Positions 1-8,508 of a stretch of 64,000 nucleotides of DNA are shown piece after piece. A model generated the notes under the pieces. That model was not told the DNA's origin, searched no databases, and worked only from the letters and a program-made list of their open reading frames with translations. The position numbers and the translations under genes were made by a program. Location of the stretch: contig NZ_QKVL01000005.1 in NCBI RefSeq assembly GCF_003231275.1, positions 62,001 through 126,000 of the forward strand, read 5' to 3'. How positions within the stretch are numbered: position 1 is the stretch's first letter; each line of letters starts with the position of its first letter. Source of the stretch: Pseudomonas huaxiensis (GTDB lineage Bacteria; Pseudomonadota; Gammaproteobacteria; Pseudomonadales; Pseudomonadaceae).

Positions 1-373
1 CCGATTCTTCGTTACCGACGTTCGGCGCAGTTTCCACTTCGGACTGACGCAGGTAGACCACTTCGGCCACGCTATCGACGAGGATGCCGACCACTTGCTT
101 GTCCGCCTCGATGATGACGATACGGGTGTTGTCAGTGACGTCGCTGGGCGCCAGGCCGAAACGCTGACGGGTGTCGATCACGGTGACCACGTTGCCGCGC
201 AGGTTGATGATGCCCAGCACGTAGCTCGGCGCACCCGGAACCGGCGCGATCTCGGTGTAGCGCAGCACTTCCTGGACCTGCATCACGTTGATGCCGTAGG
301 ACTCGTTGTCCAGGCGGAAGGTTACCCACTGCAGGATCGGATCTTCGGAACCCTGTCCAGACGTCTTTTTCAT
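1..373 (-). CDS. cheW: CheW chemotaxis coupling protein (C-terminus cut by window edge)
   Basis: CheW is the SH3-like adaptor that couples chemoreceptors to the CheA kinase at the cell pole. The ATG at 371-373 opens a protein beginning MKKTSGQGSEDPILQWVTF, followed by the CheW-family segments YGINVMQVQEVLRY and GIINLRGNVVTVIDTRQRFG. About 124 codons are visible and the reading frame runs off the left edge without a stop; full-length CheW is about 160 residues. It is the last visible gene of the che-mot-par group and follows parP by 65 bp, the same order as PA1463-PA1464 in P. aeruginosa. Identification is secure; only the C-terminus is unseen. Confidence 0.95.
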   Translation of the reverse strand, partial: MKKTSGQGSEDPILQWVTFRLDNESYGINVMQVQEVLRYTEIAPVPGAPSYVLGIINLRGNVVTVIDTRQRFGLAPSDVTDNTRIVIIEADKQVVGILVDSVAEVVYLRQSEVETAPNVGNEES

Positions 374-438
374 TCCCCTAACCCTCAAAAACCGCCGTCG
401 GCGGAGTGCTCAGTGCGATCGCGCCGGTGCGCGACCGA

Positions 439-1365
439 TCATTTATGGTTTAACTGCATTTTCTTGACCGCACCGCTGGCGATCAGCTCGGCCAGCTCGG
501 CGACGTCAAGCAATGCGCACATGTGTTCGATCACCGTGCCGGCCAGCCACGGCCGCTGGCCGCGCTGGGTACGCCACTTGATCTCGCTCGGATCCAGACG
601 CAACGAGCGGCTGACCTGATGCACCGCCAACCCCCACTCATAGCCCTGCACCGAAATCACGTACTGCAGACCGTCGCGGAAATCGTCGCGATAGCGCTCC
701 GGCATGACCCAGCGCGCGGTATCCAGCACCTTGAGGTTGCCCGCCTGGCTCGGCAGGATGCCCAGGAACCAGTCTGGCTGGCCGAACAGCGGCGTCAGCT
801 CGTGACCGTGCAGCGAATAGATCGACCCGAGGCACACCAACGGCACCGCCAGGGTCAACCCGGCGACATCGAACAGCAGGCACTCGAACGGCTCGGCGGC
901 CCAGGACGGACGACCATCCACTGTCTTCGGCGGCTGCGGCACATCCGGAGCCAGGTGGACGTCCACCAGCGGCTCGATCCGCGCAGGCGCTTCGACAACC
1001 GGCTCGATGACCGGCGCAACGATCTTTTCGACCACCGGCTCTACGACCGGTGCAACCTTCAGGACCGGCGGTGCGACCACGATCCTGACCGGTGCCGGCT
1101 CGGCGAAGGTGGTCGGTACGGCGGTGGTTTCGCGGCGCGCATCGCGGGCCTGCTCTTCCAGCACCGCCGCCTGGAACTCATCCAGCACCTCGGTGGAAAC
1201 CGGTGGCACCGGCGGCTCGGCCACCACCGGGATTACCGGCGGCAGCGTTGGTACAACCACAGGTTCCGCGTAAGGCAGCTCTTCAGTGGCTTCATGCAGC
1301 AAGCCGTCGAGGTACGACTGCAAGGCCATTTGTGGCCGGGTGGCGAGGTTTTGCGGACGGTTCAT
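439..1365 (-). CDS. parP: ParP-like CheW-domain protein for polar chemotaxis array positioning
   Basis: About 308 residues in two parts. Residues 1-150 are rich in proline, valine and glutamate, with runs such as PVVEPVVEKIVAPVIEPVVE, and are probably disordered. Residues 165-300 resemble a CheW/AIF domain (ECLLFDVAGLTLAVPLVCLGSI ... HQVSRSLRLD). In Vibrio, ParP uses such a domain to bind CheA and receptors, and its partner ParC places arrays at the pole. The ATG at 1363-1365 overlaps the parC TGA (ATGA), so the two are translationally coupled; a TTG one codon upstream is less likely. The name rests on architecture plus its position between parC and cheW. Confidence 0.8.
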   Translation of the reverse strand: MNRPQNLATRPQMALQSYLDGLLHEATEELPYAEPVVVPTLPPVIPVVAEPPVPPVSTEVLDEFQAAVLEEQARDARRETTAVPTTFAEPAPVRIVVAPPVLKVAPVVEPVVEKIVAPVIEPVVEAPARIEPLVDVHLAPDVPQPPKTVDGRPSWAAEPFECLLFDVAGLTLAVPLVCLGSIYSLHGHELTPLFGQPDWFLGILPSQAGNLKVLDTARWVMPERYRDDFRDGLQYVISVQGYEWGLAVHQVSRSLRLDPSEIKWRTQRGQRPWLAGTVIEHMCALLDVAELAELIASGAVKKMQLNHK

Positions 1366-2153
1366 CAAGCCACCTGCGCCACAGACTTCTGCGTCAGCAG
1401 GTGCTTGAGCAAGGCGCGGTAAGCCACCACGCCGCGGCTCTTGGCATCGTATTGCGACGGTGTCACCCCAGCCCGGCTGGCATCACGCAGGCGGGTATCA
1501 ACCGGGATGTAACCTTGCCAAATGTCCTCCGGATAGCCATCACGCAGCACTTTGAGGGTGCCCATGGACGCCTGGGTGCGACGGTCGAACAGGGTTGGCA
1601 CGATGTGGAATGGCAGCGCCTGGCGGCGCGAACGGTTGACCATCGCAAGGGTGCTGACCATCCGCTCGAGGCCTTTCACAGCCAGGTACTCGGTCTGCAC
1701 AGGGATCACCAGCTGCTGGCTCGCCGCCAGCGCATTGACCATCAGCACGCCGAGCAGCGGTGGGCTGTCGATCAGGGCGTAATCGAAATCCTGCCAGAGT
1801 TGCGCCAGACTCTTGGCGATTACCAGGCCCAGGCCATTCTGCCCGGGCGACTGGCGCTCCAGCACCGCCAGCGCAGTACTGGACGGCAACAGCGAAATCT
1901 TTTCGTGGCTGGTGGGCAGCAGCAATTGCCCCGGCAAGCCGTCAGGCACCGTGCCCTTGTGCTGGAACAAGTCGAAGTTGCTGTGCTCCAGGGTGTCGGG
2001 GTTGTGCCCGAAATAGCTGGTCATCGACCCATGCGGGTCGAGGTCGACCACGACCACGCGCCGCCCGGCATCGGCCAGCAAACCTGCCAGGGCGATGGAC
2101 GTGGTGGTCTTGCCGACGCCACCTTTTTGATTGGCTACTGCCCAGACTCTCAT
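1365..2153 (-). CDS. parC: ParC, ParA/MinD-family ATPase for chemotaxis cluster placement
   Basis: A 262-residue P-loop ATPase. It starts MRVWAVANQKGGVGKTTTSI, giving the deviant Walker A of the ParA/MinD family at residues 10-17, then VVVVDLDPHGSMTSYFG and YALIDSPPLLGVLMVNAL as switch motifs. In P. aeruginosa the equivalent is annotated as a plasmid-partition-like protein (PA1462), and in Vibrio ParC recruits the chemotaxis array to the flagellated pole. It lies between motD and parP and overlaps parP by 4 bp, which supports a role in polar chemosensory localisation rather than chromosome or plasmid segregation. No parB homologue is nearby. Confidence 0.88.
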   Translation of the reverse strand: MRVWAVANQKGGVGKTTTSIALAGLLADAGRRVVVVDLDPHGSMTSYFGHNPDTLEHSNFDLFQHKGTVPDGLPGQLLLPTSHEKISLLPSSTALAVLERQSPGQNGLGLVIAKSLAQLWQDFDYALIDSPPLLGVLMVNALAASQQLVIPVQTEYLAVKGLERMVSTLAMVNRSRRQALPFHIVPTLFDRRTQASMGTLKVLRDGYPEDIWQGYIPVDTRLRDASRAGVTPSQYDAKSRGVVAYRALLKHLLTQKSVAQVA

Positions 2154-2195
2154 GCGCTGCTTCCTCCCGGTCCGACCGTAGCCAGCCGGGATCGA

Positions 2196-3083
2196 TTAAA
2201 AGGTCGACGACGGAGAATTGACGGGATTGCTCCCGGCCGTCGGTGATATCACGGGCGGTGCAGTTTGTGTGCCAGCGCGCTTGAGCGCGGCATCCGGACT
2301 CGCATTGGCGGTGCCGGTTCCGGTCAGGCTGCGGCGCACTTCCAGATTGCGCGAGATCACCAGCACGACGCGGCGGTTCTTCGCCCGCCCTTGCTGGGTG
2401 GTGTTGCTGGCGATCGGCTGGAACTCGCCATAGCCGACGGACGCCATGCGCGCCGGATTGACTCCTTCCATGGCCAGCAGACGGACAATACTCGCCGCCC
2501 GCGCCGACGACAGCTCCCAGTTGGTCGGGTACTGCGCGGTACGGATCGGCTGGTCATCGGTGAAGCCTTCAACGTGCACCGGGTTGGCAAACGGCTTGAG
2601 GATGTTCGCCACCTTCTCGATGATATTGAACGCCACATCGCTGGGCATGGCGTCGCCGCTACCGAACAGCAGCGAGGAGTTCAGCTCGATTTCGATCCAC
2701 AGTTCGTTACCGCGCACGGTCATCTGGTCGGACTTGACCAGGTCACCGAAGGCCTGCATCACCTCGTCGGTGATGGTCTTCAGCGGATCTGCGCTGGTCT
2801 GGCTGAGACCGGCATCGACCTGCTCGCTGTCCTTGATCAACGGCTGGGCCGGACGCACGCTCAGTGGCCGCTCCTCACCGATGGGAATCACCTTGGTGCT
2901 GCGCTCGGCATCGTTGAACACGCCGATAAGCGCCTGAGACATGATTTTGTACTTGCCCTCGTTGATCGAGGAAATCGAGTACATGACCACGAAAAACGCG
3001 AACAGCAAGGTGATGAAGTCCGCGTAGGACACCAGCCAGCGTTCGTGATTCTCGTGTTCCTCGACTTTGCGGCGACGGGCCAT
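2196..3083 (-). CDS. motD: MotD flagellar stator protein (MotB family)
   Basis: A 295-residue stator B subunit. A short cytoplasmic start is followed by one membrane helix, LVSYADFITLLFAFFVVMYS, containing the proton-binding Asp at about residue 22. A periplasmic linker leads to an OmpA-like peptidoglycan-binding domain (about 140-265) with GFTDDQPI and NRRVVLVISR. The C-terminal 30 residues are Ser/Pro/Ala rich. Pseudomonas has two stator sets, MotAB and MotCD; position after motC in the che cluster identifies this one as MotD. The ATG at 3081-3083 is 2 bp from the motC stop, so the pair is almost certainly cotranslated. Confidence 0.94.
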   Translation of the reverse strand: MARRRKVEEHENHERWLVSYADFITLLFAFFVVMYSISSINEGKYKIMSQALIGVFNDAERSTKVIPIGEERPLSVRPAQPLIKDSEQVDAGLSQTSADPLKTITDEVMQAFGDLVKSDQMTVRGNELWIEIELNSSLLFGSGDAMPSDVAFNIIEKVANILKPFANPVHVEGFTDDQPIRTAQYPTNWELSSARAASIVRLLAMEGVNPARMASVGYGEFQPIASNTTQQGRAKNRRVVLVISRNLEVRRSLTGTGTANASPDAALKRAGTQTAPPVISPTAGSNPVNSPSSTF

Positions 3084-3085
3084 GG

Positions 3086-3826
3086 TTACTCCATGAAGCC
3101 CTGAAGCTTCAGTTCGATCGAGCGCGGGTTCTCGCCTTCGGCGATCGACAGCAGGCCCTCCAGGAGCATCTCCCGATAGCGCGATTGCCGCATGACTTGC
3201 GCCTTGAGCTTGTTGGCCACGGGCAGGAGAATCAGGTTGGCACTGGCCACGCCATAGATGGTGGCGACGAACGCCACGGCGATGCCGTTACCCAGTTGCG
3301 ACGGGTCGGCCAGGTTGCCCATGACATGAATCAGGCCCATGACCGCACCGATGATGCCGATGGTCGGCGCGTAGCCGCCCATGCTTTCAAACACCTTGGC
3401 AGCCTGGATGTCGCGGCTTTCCTGGGTAAGGAAATCCACCTCGAGAATGCTGCGGATAGCTTCCGGCTCGGCGCCGTCCACCAGCAGTTGCAGGCCCTTG
3501 CGCGCATACGGATCGGGTTCGGCATCCGCCACGCCTTCCAGGCCGAGCAGGCCTTCCTTGCGCGCGGTGAGGCTCCAGTTGACGACACGGTCGATACCGC
3601 CAGCCAGGTCGACTCGCGGCGGGAACAGGATCCAGCCGAAAATCTGCAGGGCGCGCTTGAACGAACTCAACGGCGACTGCAACAGCGCCGCCGCCAGGGT
3701 GCCGCCCAGCACGATCAGCGCTGCAGGGCCGTTGAGTAGCGCACCGACATGACCGCCTTCGAGCAGGTTGCCGCCAACGATTGCGACGAAGGCGAGGATG
3801 ATTCCGAGAAGGCTGAGAACATCCAT
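3086..3826 (-). CDS. motC: MotC flagellar stator protein (MotA family)
   Basis: A 246-residue inner-membrane MotA-type subunit. It starts [20 protein letters not shown] (first membrane helix), then ALIVLGGTLAAALLQSP (second), a charged cytoplasmic loop with FKRALQIFGWILFPPR, and the C-terminal pair of helices containing GYAPTIGIIGAVMGLIHVM and GIAVAFVATIYGVASANL. With MotD it forms the ion-conducting stator that supports swarming and high-load torque in Pseudomonas. Its ATG overlaps the cheB TGA by 4 bp (ATGA), linking stator expression to the chemotaxis genes. Confidence 0.95.
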   Translation of the reverse strand: MDVLSLLGIILAFVAIVGGNLLEGGHVGALLNGPAALIVLGGTLAAALLQSPLSSFKRALQIFGWILFPPRVDLAGGIDRVVNWSLTARKEGLLGLEGVADAEPDPYARKGLQLLVDGAEPEAIRSILEVDFLTQESRDIQAAKVFESMGGYAPTIGIIGAVMGLIHVMGNLADPSQLGNGIAVAFVATIYGVASANLILLPVANKLKAQVMRQSRYREMLLEGLLSIAEGENPRSIELKLQGFME

Positions 3827-4944
3827 CAGACGCAGGCCTCGACCAGGTGACGACCGATGTCGTCAAGACCGTAGACCGCGTCAGCCAGGTTGGCTTTGAC
3901 GATCGCCATCGGCATGCCGTAGATCACGCAGCTCGCTTCATCCTGAGCCCAGACCTGGCTGCCGCCCTGCTTGAGCAGGCGCGCGCCTTCGCGGCCATCG
4001 GCGCCCATACCGGTCAACACCACCGCCAGCACCTTGTCACCATAGGACTTGGCAGCCGAACCGAAGGTGATATCTACGCACGGCTTGTAGTTCAGGCGCT
4101 CGTCGCCCGGAAGAATTTTCACCATGCCACGACCGTCGACCATCATCTGCTTGCCGCCAGGCGCCAACAGGGCGAGGCCAGGGCGCAGCATATCGCCGTC
4201 CTCGGCTTCCTTGACGTTGATCTTGCACAGCTTGTCCAGGCGCTCGGCGAACGCCTTGGTGAAGGCCGCCGGCATGTGCTGGATCAGCACGATCGGCGCC
4301 GGGAAATTGGCTGGCAGCTGAGTCAGCACCCGCTGCAGCGCGACCGGGCCACCGGTGGAGGTGCCGATAGCCAGCAGTTTGTAGGCTTTGCGCTTGGGCG
4401 CTGGCGAATTGCTTGCCGCCGGCGCCTGGGCCGGCTGACGGGTCGGCAGCGGCGCACTGGCGCGGGCGGCACCGAGGGACGACACCGGGCTGGATGAGGT
4501 GGTGGTCACCGCCGGCAGCGTGCTGGCGTAGCTGCTGAAACGACGGTTGCTGCGGGAGATGGTGTGAACCTTCTCGCACAGCATCTGCTTGACCTTGTCC
4601 GGGTTGCGCGAGATGTCTTCGAAGTTCTTCGGCAGGTAATCGACGGCGCCGGCATCCAGCGCATCGAGGGTTACCCGGGCGCCTTCGTGGGTCAGCGAGG
4701 AGAACATCAGCACCGGGGTCGGGCAGCGCTGCATGATGTGACGAACTGCGGTGATGCCATCCATGGTGGGCATCTCGTAGTCCATGGTGATGACATCGGG
4801 TTTGAGCGACAGTGCCTGGTCGATCGCTTCCTTGCCATTGGTGGCGGTGCCGACGACCTGGATGGTCGGGTCCGCCGAGAGAATTTCCGAGACACGGCGG
4901 CGGAAGAAACCGGAATCATCCACCACCAGGACCTTGACTGCCAT
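3826..4944 (-). CDS. cheB: CheB receptor methylesterase, response-regulator controlled
   Basis: About 372 residues. The N-terminal receiver domain starts [18 protein letters not shown], with phospho-acceptor Asp at about 55 ([13 protein letters not shown]). An Ala/Ser/Pro-rich linker (130-180) leads to the methylesterase domain, with catalytic Ser in IGTSTGGP, His in [17 protein letters not shown] and Asp in [13 protein letters not shown]. It removes methyl groups from, and deamidates, chemoreceptors during adaptation. I chose the ATG at 4942-4944 because GGAG lies 5 nt upstream; a GTG two codons earlier is possible. No cheR is present in the window, as in other Pseudomonas where cheR lies elsewhere. 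Confidence 0.95.
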   Translation of the reverse strand: MAVKVLVVDDSGFFRRRVSEILSADPTIQVVGTATNGKEAIDQALSLKPDVITMDYEMPTMDGITAVRHIMQRCPTPVLMFSSLTHEGARVTLDALDAGAVDYLPKNFEDISRNPDKVKQMLCEKVHTISRSNRRFSSYASTLPAVTTTSSSPVSSLGAARASAPLPTRQPAQAPAASNSPAPKRKAYKLLAIGTSTGGPVALQRVLTQLPANFPAPIVLIQHMPAAFTKAFAERLDKLCKINVKEAEDGDMLRPGLALLAPGGKQMMVDGRGMVKILPGDERLNYKPCVDITFGSAAKSYGDKVLAVVLTGMGADGREGARLLKQGGSQVWAQDEASCVIYGMPMAIVKANLADAVYGLDDIGRHLVEACV

Positions 4945-4989
4945 AAACACTCCATTAGGCAGCGCGACCGCGAGGCCGCGCCACCGGGA

Positions 4990-7209
4990 TCAAATTCGCC
5001 GTGCGGCGTAACGCTTGAGCATGCTCGGGACGTCGAGGATCAGCGCAATGCGCCCGTCACCGGTAATGGTCGCGCCCGACATGCCCGGGGTGCCCTGGAG
5101 CATCTTGCCCAGCGGCTTGATGACCACTTCTTCCTGGCCAACCAGTTGATCGACGACGAAGCCGATCCGCTGAGTGCCCACCGAAAGGATCACCACATGG
5201 CCTTCATGCTGCTCTTCATGAGCGGCGGAACTGACCAGCCAGCGTTTGAGGTAGAACAATGGCAACGCTTTGTCGCGGACGATCACCACTTCCTGGCCGT
5301 CGACCACGTTGGTGCGCGACAGGTCGAGGTGGAAGATCTCGTTGACGTTGACCAGCGGGAAGGCGAAGGCCTGGTTGCCCAGCATCACCATCAGGGTCGG
5401 CATGATCGCCAGGGTCAGCGGCACCTTGATGACGATCTTCGAACCCTGGCCCTTGGCCGAGTAGATGCTGATCGAGCCGTTGAGCTGGGCAATCTTGGTC
5501 TTCACCACGTCCATGCCAACGCCGCGGCCAGACACGTCGGAAATCTCGGTCTTGGTCGAGAAGCCCGGAGCGAAGATCAGGTTGTAGCAGTCCGACTCGC
5601 TCAGGCGGTCGGCCGCGTCCTTGTCCATCAGGCCTTTTTCCACGGCCTTGGCGCGCAGCACGCCAGGGTCCATGCCCTTGCCGTCGTCGGAGATCGAGAG
5701 AAGGATGTGGTCACCTTCCTGCTCAGCCGACAGCACCACCTTGCCACCGCGGGACTTGCCCGAGGCTTCGCGCTCTTCCGGCGTTTCGACACCATGGTCG
5801 ACGGCGTTGCGCACCAAGTGGACCAGCGGGTCGGCCAGGGCCTCGACAAGGTTCTTGTCGAGGTCGGTCTCTTCGCCGACCAGCTCCAGGGTAATGTCTT
5901 TCTTCAACTGCCGCGCAAGGTCGCGAACCAGGCGCGGGAAGCGCCCGAAGACCTTCTTGATCGGCTGCATGCGGGTCTTCATGACCGCGGTCTGCAGGTC
6001 GGCGGTGACCACATCGAGGTTCGACACGGCCTTGGACATGGCCTCGTCGCCGCTATTCAGGCCCAGGCGGACCAAGCGGTTACGCACCAGTACCAGTTCG
6101 CCCACCATGTTCATGATTTCGTCCAGCCGCGCGGTATCGACCCGCACGGTGGTTTCCGTCTCGTTGGCCGGATGTTTGTCGGCGGCAGCAGCAGCGGCAG
6201 CCGGAGCGGCCTGACGTGCCGGCGCAGGCGCGGCAGGTTTGGCAGCAGCGGCAGGCGCGGCGGCGGCAGGTTTGGCTGCCGGCTTGGCGGCGACTGCAAC
6301 GGCCGGCGCGGCGGCGCTGACGCTGTCAGGCACGAACTTGCCTTTGCCGTGCAACTCATCGAGCAGTGCTTCGAATTCGTGCTCGGTGATGTGATCGCCC
6401 GAGCCACCGGCAGCCACGGCGGGCTCGCTGACTTCTGGCGCGGCGGCCACGGCACCTGGCAATGCATCTACGGCGAAGGAGCCCTTGCCATGGAGTTGGT
6501 CGAGCAGCGCTTCGAATTCGGCATCGGTGATTTCGTCGCTGGCGGCACCCGCCACTTCGGCGACCGGCGCGGACGCGGCAGCGCTTGGCAGGCTGTCGGC
6601 AGCGAACTGGCCTTTGCCGTGCAATTGATCGAGCAGGGATTCGAACTCGGCGTCGGTGATTTCGTCGCTGGCAGCAGCAGCCGATTCGGCCTCCTCCTTG
6701 ACCGCACCCAACGAGTCGAGCAGTTGCTCGAACTCACTGTCGGTGATGTCGCCGGAAACGGCGGCCACTTCAGGCACCGCTTCGGCCACAGGTTCAGCCT
6801 CTGCCGGAGCAGCGGCACCGCCCGGCTCGGCCAGACGCGCCAAGGCGCCCAGCAGCTCAGGCGTGGCCGGGGTGATGTCGGTACGCTCGCGAACCTGACC
6901 GAACATGCTGTTGACGGTATCCAGTGCCTCCAGGACCACGTCCATCAGTTCGGAATCGACCCGACGCTCTCCCTTGCGCAGGATGTCGAATACGTTTTCG
7001 GCGATGTGGCAGCACTCCACCAGCTCATGGAGCTGGAGGAAGCCGGCGCCCCCTTTTACAGTGTGAAAACCGCGAAAGATCGCATTGAGCAGGTCGGAAT
7101 CATCCGGGCGGCTTTCCAGCTCGACCAGTTGCTCGGACAGTTGCTCAAGAATTTCGCCGGCCTCTACCAGGAAATCCTGAAGGATTTCTTCATCGGCGCC
7201 GAAGCTCAT
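4990..7209 (-). CDS. cheA: CheA chemotaxis histidine kinase with repeat-bearing linker
   Basis: About 739 residues. P1/Hpt domain at 1-110, with the phosphorylated His near 49 in FHTVKGGAGFLQ. A long linker (about 130-345) has four repeats of the form ITDxEFExLLDxLHGKG at about 154-168, 184-200, 227-243 and 274-290, then an Ala/Pro/Lys-rich stretch. P3 dimerisation starts near 355 (LDEIMNMVGELVLVRNRL), the P4 ATPase contains LVHLVRNAVDHG and SDDGKGMD, and the P5 CheW-like regulatory domain ends the protein. No globular P2 CheY-binding domain is evident. The ATG at 7207-7209 is preferred over a TTG one codon upstream. CheA phosphorylates CheY and CheB in the polar array. Confidence 0.95.
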   Translation of the reverse strand: MSFGADEEILQDFLVEAGEILEQLSEQLVELESRPDDSDLLNAIFRGFHTVKGGAGFLQLHELVECCHIAENVFDILRKGERRVDSELMDVVLEALDTVNSMFGQVRERTDITPATPELLGALARLAEPGGAAAPAEAEPVAEAVPEVAAVSGDITDSEFEQLLDSLGAVKEEAESAAAASDEITDAEFESLLDQLHGKGQFAADSLPSAAASAPVAEVAGAASDEITDAEFEALLDQLHGKGSFAVDALPGAVAAAPEVSEPAVAAGGSGDHITEHEFEALLDELHGKGKFVPDSVSAAAPAVAVAAKPAAKPAAAAPAAAAKPAAPAPARQAAPAAAAAAADKHPANETETTVRVDTARLDEIMNMVGELVLVRNRLVRLGLNSGDEAMSKAVSNLDVVTADLQTAVMKTRMQPIKKVFGRFPRLVRDLARQLKKDITLELVGEETDLDKNLVEALADPLVHLVRNAVDHGVETPEEREASGKSRGGKVVLSAEQEGDHILLSISDDGKGMDPGVLRAKAVEKGLMDKDAADRLSESDCYNLIFAPGFSTKTEISDVSGRGVGMDVVKTKIAQLNGSISIYSAKGQGSKIVIKVPLTLAIMPTLMVMLGNQAFAFPLVNVNEIFHLDLSRTNVVDGQEVVIVRDKALPLFYLKRWLVSSAAHEEQHEGHVVILSVGTQRIGFVVDQLVGQEEVVIKPLGKMLQGTPGMSGATITGDGRIALILDVPSMLKRYAARRI
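6340..6750 (-). repeat. Four degenerate repeats in the cheA linker coding region
   Basis: Four copies of a peptide of about 17 residues are encoded here: DITDSEFEQLLDSLG, EITDAEFESLLDQLHGKG, EITDAEFEALLDQLHGKG and HITEHEFEALLDELHGKG. They are separated by Ala/Ser/Pro-rich spacers of about 25-30 residues. The core FExLLDSLG resembles the CheZ C-terminal CheY-binding tail; the CheZ gene next door ends DDVDDLLSSLGF. They fill the place where CheA P2 normally lies. The repetition is directly visible; a CheY-docking role is my inference. Confidence 0.85.
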
Positions 7210-7221
7210 CAAACGTGCTCC

Positions 7222-8010
7222 CTAAAAACCCAGGCTGGACAGCAGATCATCGACATCGTCTTGACCGGACACGACATCTTCACGTTTATCGGCATGAATT
7301 TGCGGTCCTTCACCCCGGGTCGGATGTTTATCTTGGTCTTGCTCGGCACGAAGCTGCTGGTGGTCATGTTCGATACCGGCGAAGCGGTCGACCTGACTGG
7401 CCATCAGTACGAGCTTGAGCAGATTGCTTTCGACTTCGGTGACCAACGAGGTCACCCGTTTGATCACCTGGCCGGTCAGGTCCTGATAGTCCTGTGCCAG
7501 GAGAATATCGTTGAGGTACCCGGTTACGGTGTGGGTACCCTCGGCGCTGCGCGCCAGAAACCTGTCGACACGCTGGACCAGCTCACGGAACTCCGGCGCT
7601 GCGACTTCCCGGCGCATGAAGCGCTGCCAGTCGTCGTGCAGTTCACGGGCTTCGTTGGTGAGATCGTGGAGCACGGGTGTACCCTGCTCGACCAGGTCCA
7701 TCGTGCGATTCGCCGCCGCCTCGGTCAGCTTGACCACATAGGACAAGCGCTCGGTGGCGTCGGTGATTTGCGAAACTTCCTCGGCCTGCGGCATGTGCGG
7801 ATCGATCTGAAAACTGACGATCGCACTGTGCAGCTCTCGCGTGAGCTTGCCGACTTCCTGATACAGGCCGCGGTCACGGGTCTGGTTCAGCTGATGGATC
7901 AGTTGCACCGCGTCGCCGAAATTGCCTCGTTCGAGGCTTTTCACCAGCTCCTGGGCGTGTTTCTTCAGCGTCGACTCAAAGTCGTCCAAAGATGATTGTT
8001 TATGCTCCAT
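7222..8010 (-). CDS. cheZ: CheZ CheY-phosphate phosphatase
   Basis: A 262-residue, mostly helical CheZ. The segment AQDYQDLTGQVIKRVTSLV carries the family's catalytic region, in which a Gln inserts into the CheY active site. A flexible acidic tail (about 215-250) ends in DDVDDLLSSLGF, the conserved amphipathic peptide that docks on phosphorylated CheY. The ATG at 8008-8010 follows cheY by only 18 bp. CheZ localises to the pole in Pseudomonas and shortens the CheY-P lifetime. Confidence 0.95.
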   Translation of the reverse strand: MEHKQSSLDDFESTLKKHAQELVKSLERGNFGDAVQLIHQLNQTRDRGLYQEVGKLTRELHSAIVSFQIDPHMPQAEEVSQITDATERLSYVVKLTEAAANRTMDLVEQGTPVLHDLTNEARELHDDWQRFMRREVAAPEFRELVQRVDRFLARSAEGTHTVTGYLNDILLAQDYQDLTGQVIKRVTSLVTEVESNLLKLVLMASQVDRFAGIEHDHQQLRAEQDQDKHPTRGEGPQIHADKREDVVSGQDDVDDLLSSLGF

Positions 8011-8028
8011 AGCGCCCCCGTGCGTACA

Positions 8029-8415
8029 TCAGCTATTGACGCGCTCGAAGATCTTCTCGATTTTTTCTTTCAGCACCTGGGCAGTGAAAGGCTTGACCAC
8101 ATAGCCGTTAACGCCGGCCTGGGCAGCTTCGATGATCTGTTCGCGCTTGGCTTCGGCGGTCACCATCAGCACAGGCAAGTGTTTCAGACGTTCGTCCGCG
8201 CGGACTTTGCGCAGCAGGTCAATACCGGACATGCCAGGCATGTTCCAGTCGGTCACCAGGAAGTCGAAGTTGTTGCTTTCGAGCATGGGCAGCGCGGTGT
8301 TGCCGTCGTCGGCCTCGTGCGTGTTGGTGAAGCCCAGGTCACGCAACAGGTTCTTGATGATCCGCCGCATCGTCGAAAAATCGTCAACGATGAGGATTTT
8401 CATATCTTTGTTCAA
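8029..8415 (-). CDS. cheY: CheY flagellar-motor response regulator (probable TTG start)
   Basis: Single-domain receiver with [19 protein letters not shown], phospho-acceptor Asp at about 56 ([13 protein letters not shown]), switch Thr in MVTAEAK and Lys in VVKPF. CheY-P binds FliM/FliN at the motor switch. Two starts are possible. An ATG at 8401-8403 gives 124 residues but has no good ribosome site. A TTG at 8413-8415 gives 128 residues (MNKDMKIL...), lies 5 nt after GGAGG (8421-8425), and yields an N-terminus like that of E. coli CheY. I prefer the TTG. cheY leads the cheY-Z-A-B run; no clear promoter is visible in the 93-bp gap after fliA. Confidence 0.93.
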   Translation of the reverse strand: MNKDMKILIVDDFSTMRRIIKNLLRDLGFTNTHEADDGNTALPMLESNNFDFLVTDWNMPGMSGIDLLRKVRADERLKHLPVLMVTAEAKREQIIEAAQAGVNGYVVKPFTAQVLKEKIEKIFERVNS

Positions 8416-8436
8416 TTAGACCTCCAAGCAGTCTTT

Positions 8437-8462
8437 AACGCGCTCAGCGCTGAACGCGCGTT
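8437..8462 (-). other. Hairpin in the fliA-cheY gap
   Basis: AACGCGC (8437-8443) pairs with GCGCGTT (8456-8462), and the loop itself contains the palindrome TCAGCGCTGA. In the minus-strand transcript it would lie just before the cheY ribosome site. No T-run follows, so it is not a classic terminator; an mRNA-processing or stability role is possible. Confidence 0.4.
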
Positions 8463-8508
8463 CAATCAATTCCGGCACCACGGTATTACGACTGCATCGA
8501 AGCTGTGC

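Noticed and set aside
4564..7995. 1143-codon open frame on the plus strand opposite cheA and cheZ
   Set aside because: It mirrors the conserved coding frame of cheA/cheZ in GC-rich DNA; composition is His/Arg/Gln rich with no recognisable domain and no ribosome site.
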